Below are positions 6,146 through 6,803 of a stretch of DNA of 6,803 nucleotides, in pieces (position 1 is the stretch's first letter; the number at the start of each line of letters is the position of its first letter). The translations under genes and the position numbers were made by a program. Source of the stretch: Methanospirillum hungatei (GTDB lineage: Archaea; Halobacteriota; Methanomicrobia; Methanomicrobiales; Methanospirillaceae); assembly GCA_003251955.1 (NCBI GenBank), contig QKDV01000054.1, forward strand, positions 1 through 6,803, given 5' to 3'. The notes under the pieces were generated by a model. The model had not been told where the DNA came from, did no database searches, and saw only the letters and a list, made by a program, of their open reading frames with translations.

Positions 6146-6803
6146 TCACTTCTGATCTGAGTTCACTTTTTTACCGCGAGGTGTATGGTTTTTTCTTCCA
6201 TCTCCAATTTTACCTATCGATTTGGAATTCCGGTTCCTTATTGCCTTTGATGAGTGTGAAGATTTATCTAATTTATCTGAATATAAATTGAAATTTGAAT
6301 CAGAATTTTTATGATTTATATTCGGATTATCTACAGGGGGATTGGAGTCAATTTCTTTCTTCAAGGAGACAGCAAGCTCAATTCGTGAGTCCTGATTTAT
6401 TATCAGATTCCATGCTTTATGCTCCTTATGACGGCGGACCTGCACCCCGGAAATGGTCAAAGGGTCACCATATCCTGAACTAAAAAGTGGTGCATGGCTG
6501 GGTCTCCGGTTCCTGGCTGAAAGTACCAGATAGGTAGGATCTTTACAGGTTCCATCACAAAATTTGAATATATGCATACCACGGGTCCCAATATCCTCAG
6601 ACATACGGGCACCGGCAACTGAGATATTACGCCCCTCGAATTTTTCCAGGTGTGATAGTCGAACCATCCTGGTTTTTCTGGGAACCCGGTATGAGCATCT
6701 GGTGATCTGCTGCTTTGTCAGTATGACATAAGCATATTTTCTATCTGTATTAATAAACCGGTATCCTTCCTCTTCGCCTGCAAGAAGAGTCATAAGGGAT
6801 GTT
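6146..6803 (-). CDS. Uncharacterised protein, possible OB-like core with basic polar tail (5' end uncertain)
   Basis: I do not recognise this family. The frame is open from the window edge to TGA at 6146-6148. An ATG at 6793 would give 215 residues, but it lacks a Shine-Dalgarno and the frame stays open upstream, so the gene may be partial. Residues 1 to ~135 look folded: alternating hydrophobic strands in a pattern like FEGRNISVAGARM, then GMHIFKF, TYLVLSARNR, YGDPLTISGVQV and AWNLIIN. This loosely recalls a small beta-barrel such as an OB fold, but that is a visual inference. There is one FCDGTC cysteine pair. The last ~70 residues are Asn/Ser/Lys-rich and probably disordered, ending strongly basic (GRKNHTPRGKKVNSDQK), which would suit binding to nucleic acid or an acidic partner. 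No membrane segment is visible. The TPR gene follows 56 nt downstream on the same strand and may share its transcript. Confidence 0.7.
   Translation of the reverse strand, partial: TSLMTLLAGEEEGYRFINTDRKYAYVILTKQQITRCSYRVPRKTRMVRLSHLEKFEGRNISVAGARMSEDIGTRGMHIFKFCDGTCKDPTYLVLSARNRRPSHAPLFSSGYGDPLTISGVQVRRHKEHKAWNLIINQDSRIELAVSLKKEIDSNPPVDNPNINHKNSDSNFNLYSDKLDKSSHSSKAIRNRNSKSIGKIGDGRKNHTPRGKKVNSDQK

Overview
The window looks like chromosome of a methanogenic archaeon, most likely order Methanomicrobiales and possibly Methanospirillum-like. The clues are an archaeal type RNase P RNA, an S-adenosyl/S-inosylhomocysteine hydrolase of the MJ1388 type, a long archaeal-style HisF, a 13-repeat TPR protein and a repeat-rich surface protein ending in a DUF4430-like domain. 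The genus is an inference from gene content and moderate GC; nothing here proves it.

Layout, left to right. Positions 1-784 (+) are the 3' end of a probably secreted protein: four 26-27 residue acidic Ser/Thr-rich repeats, then a C-terminal DUF4430-like domain. T-tracts follow at 785-802. The RNase P RNA gene (rnpB) lies at about 841-1157 (+); its P1, P2, P3 and P4 helices can be read directly. About 50 nt further on is a SagB-type FMN-dependent oxidoreductase (1208-1954, +). It converges, with a single base between stop codons, on hisF (1956-2774, -). A 142-bp divergent intergenic region (2775-2916) separates hisF from the homocysteine-nucleoside hydrolase (2917-4155, +). That gene converges, with 17 nt between, on a SHOCT/TPR protein (4173-6089, -). 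Upstream of it on the same strand is a partial gene of unknown function (6146-6803, -) with a possible OB-like core and a basic polar tail.

Functionally this is mostly housekeeping: tRNA 5' maturation (rnpB), histidine and purine-linked metabolism (HisF) and S-adenosylmethionine by-product recycling (hydrolase). Less understood are the surface protein, the orphan SagB-like flavoenzyme, the TPR scaffold and the partial unknown gene. The genes do not form one obvious pathway. Only the last two, on the minus strand and 56 nt apart, look like a possible transcription unit. I saw no mobile element, CRISPR array, tRNA or defence system. No stretch over 300 bases lacks a gene once rnpB is counted. 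The most checkable points of interest are the likely S-inosylhomocysteine specificity of the hydrolase, the orphan SagB-like enzyme behind rnpB with no visible terminator between them, and the uncharacterised pair at the right edge.
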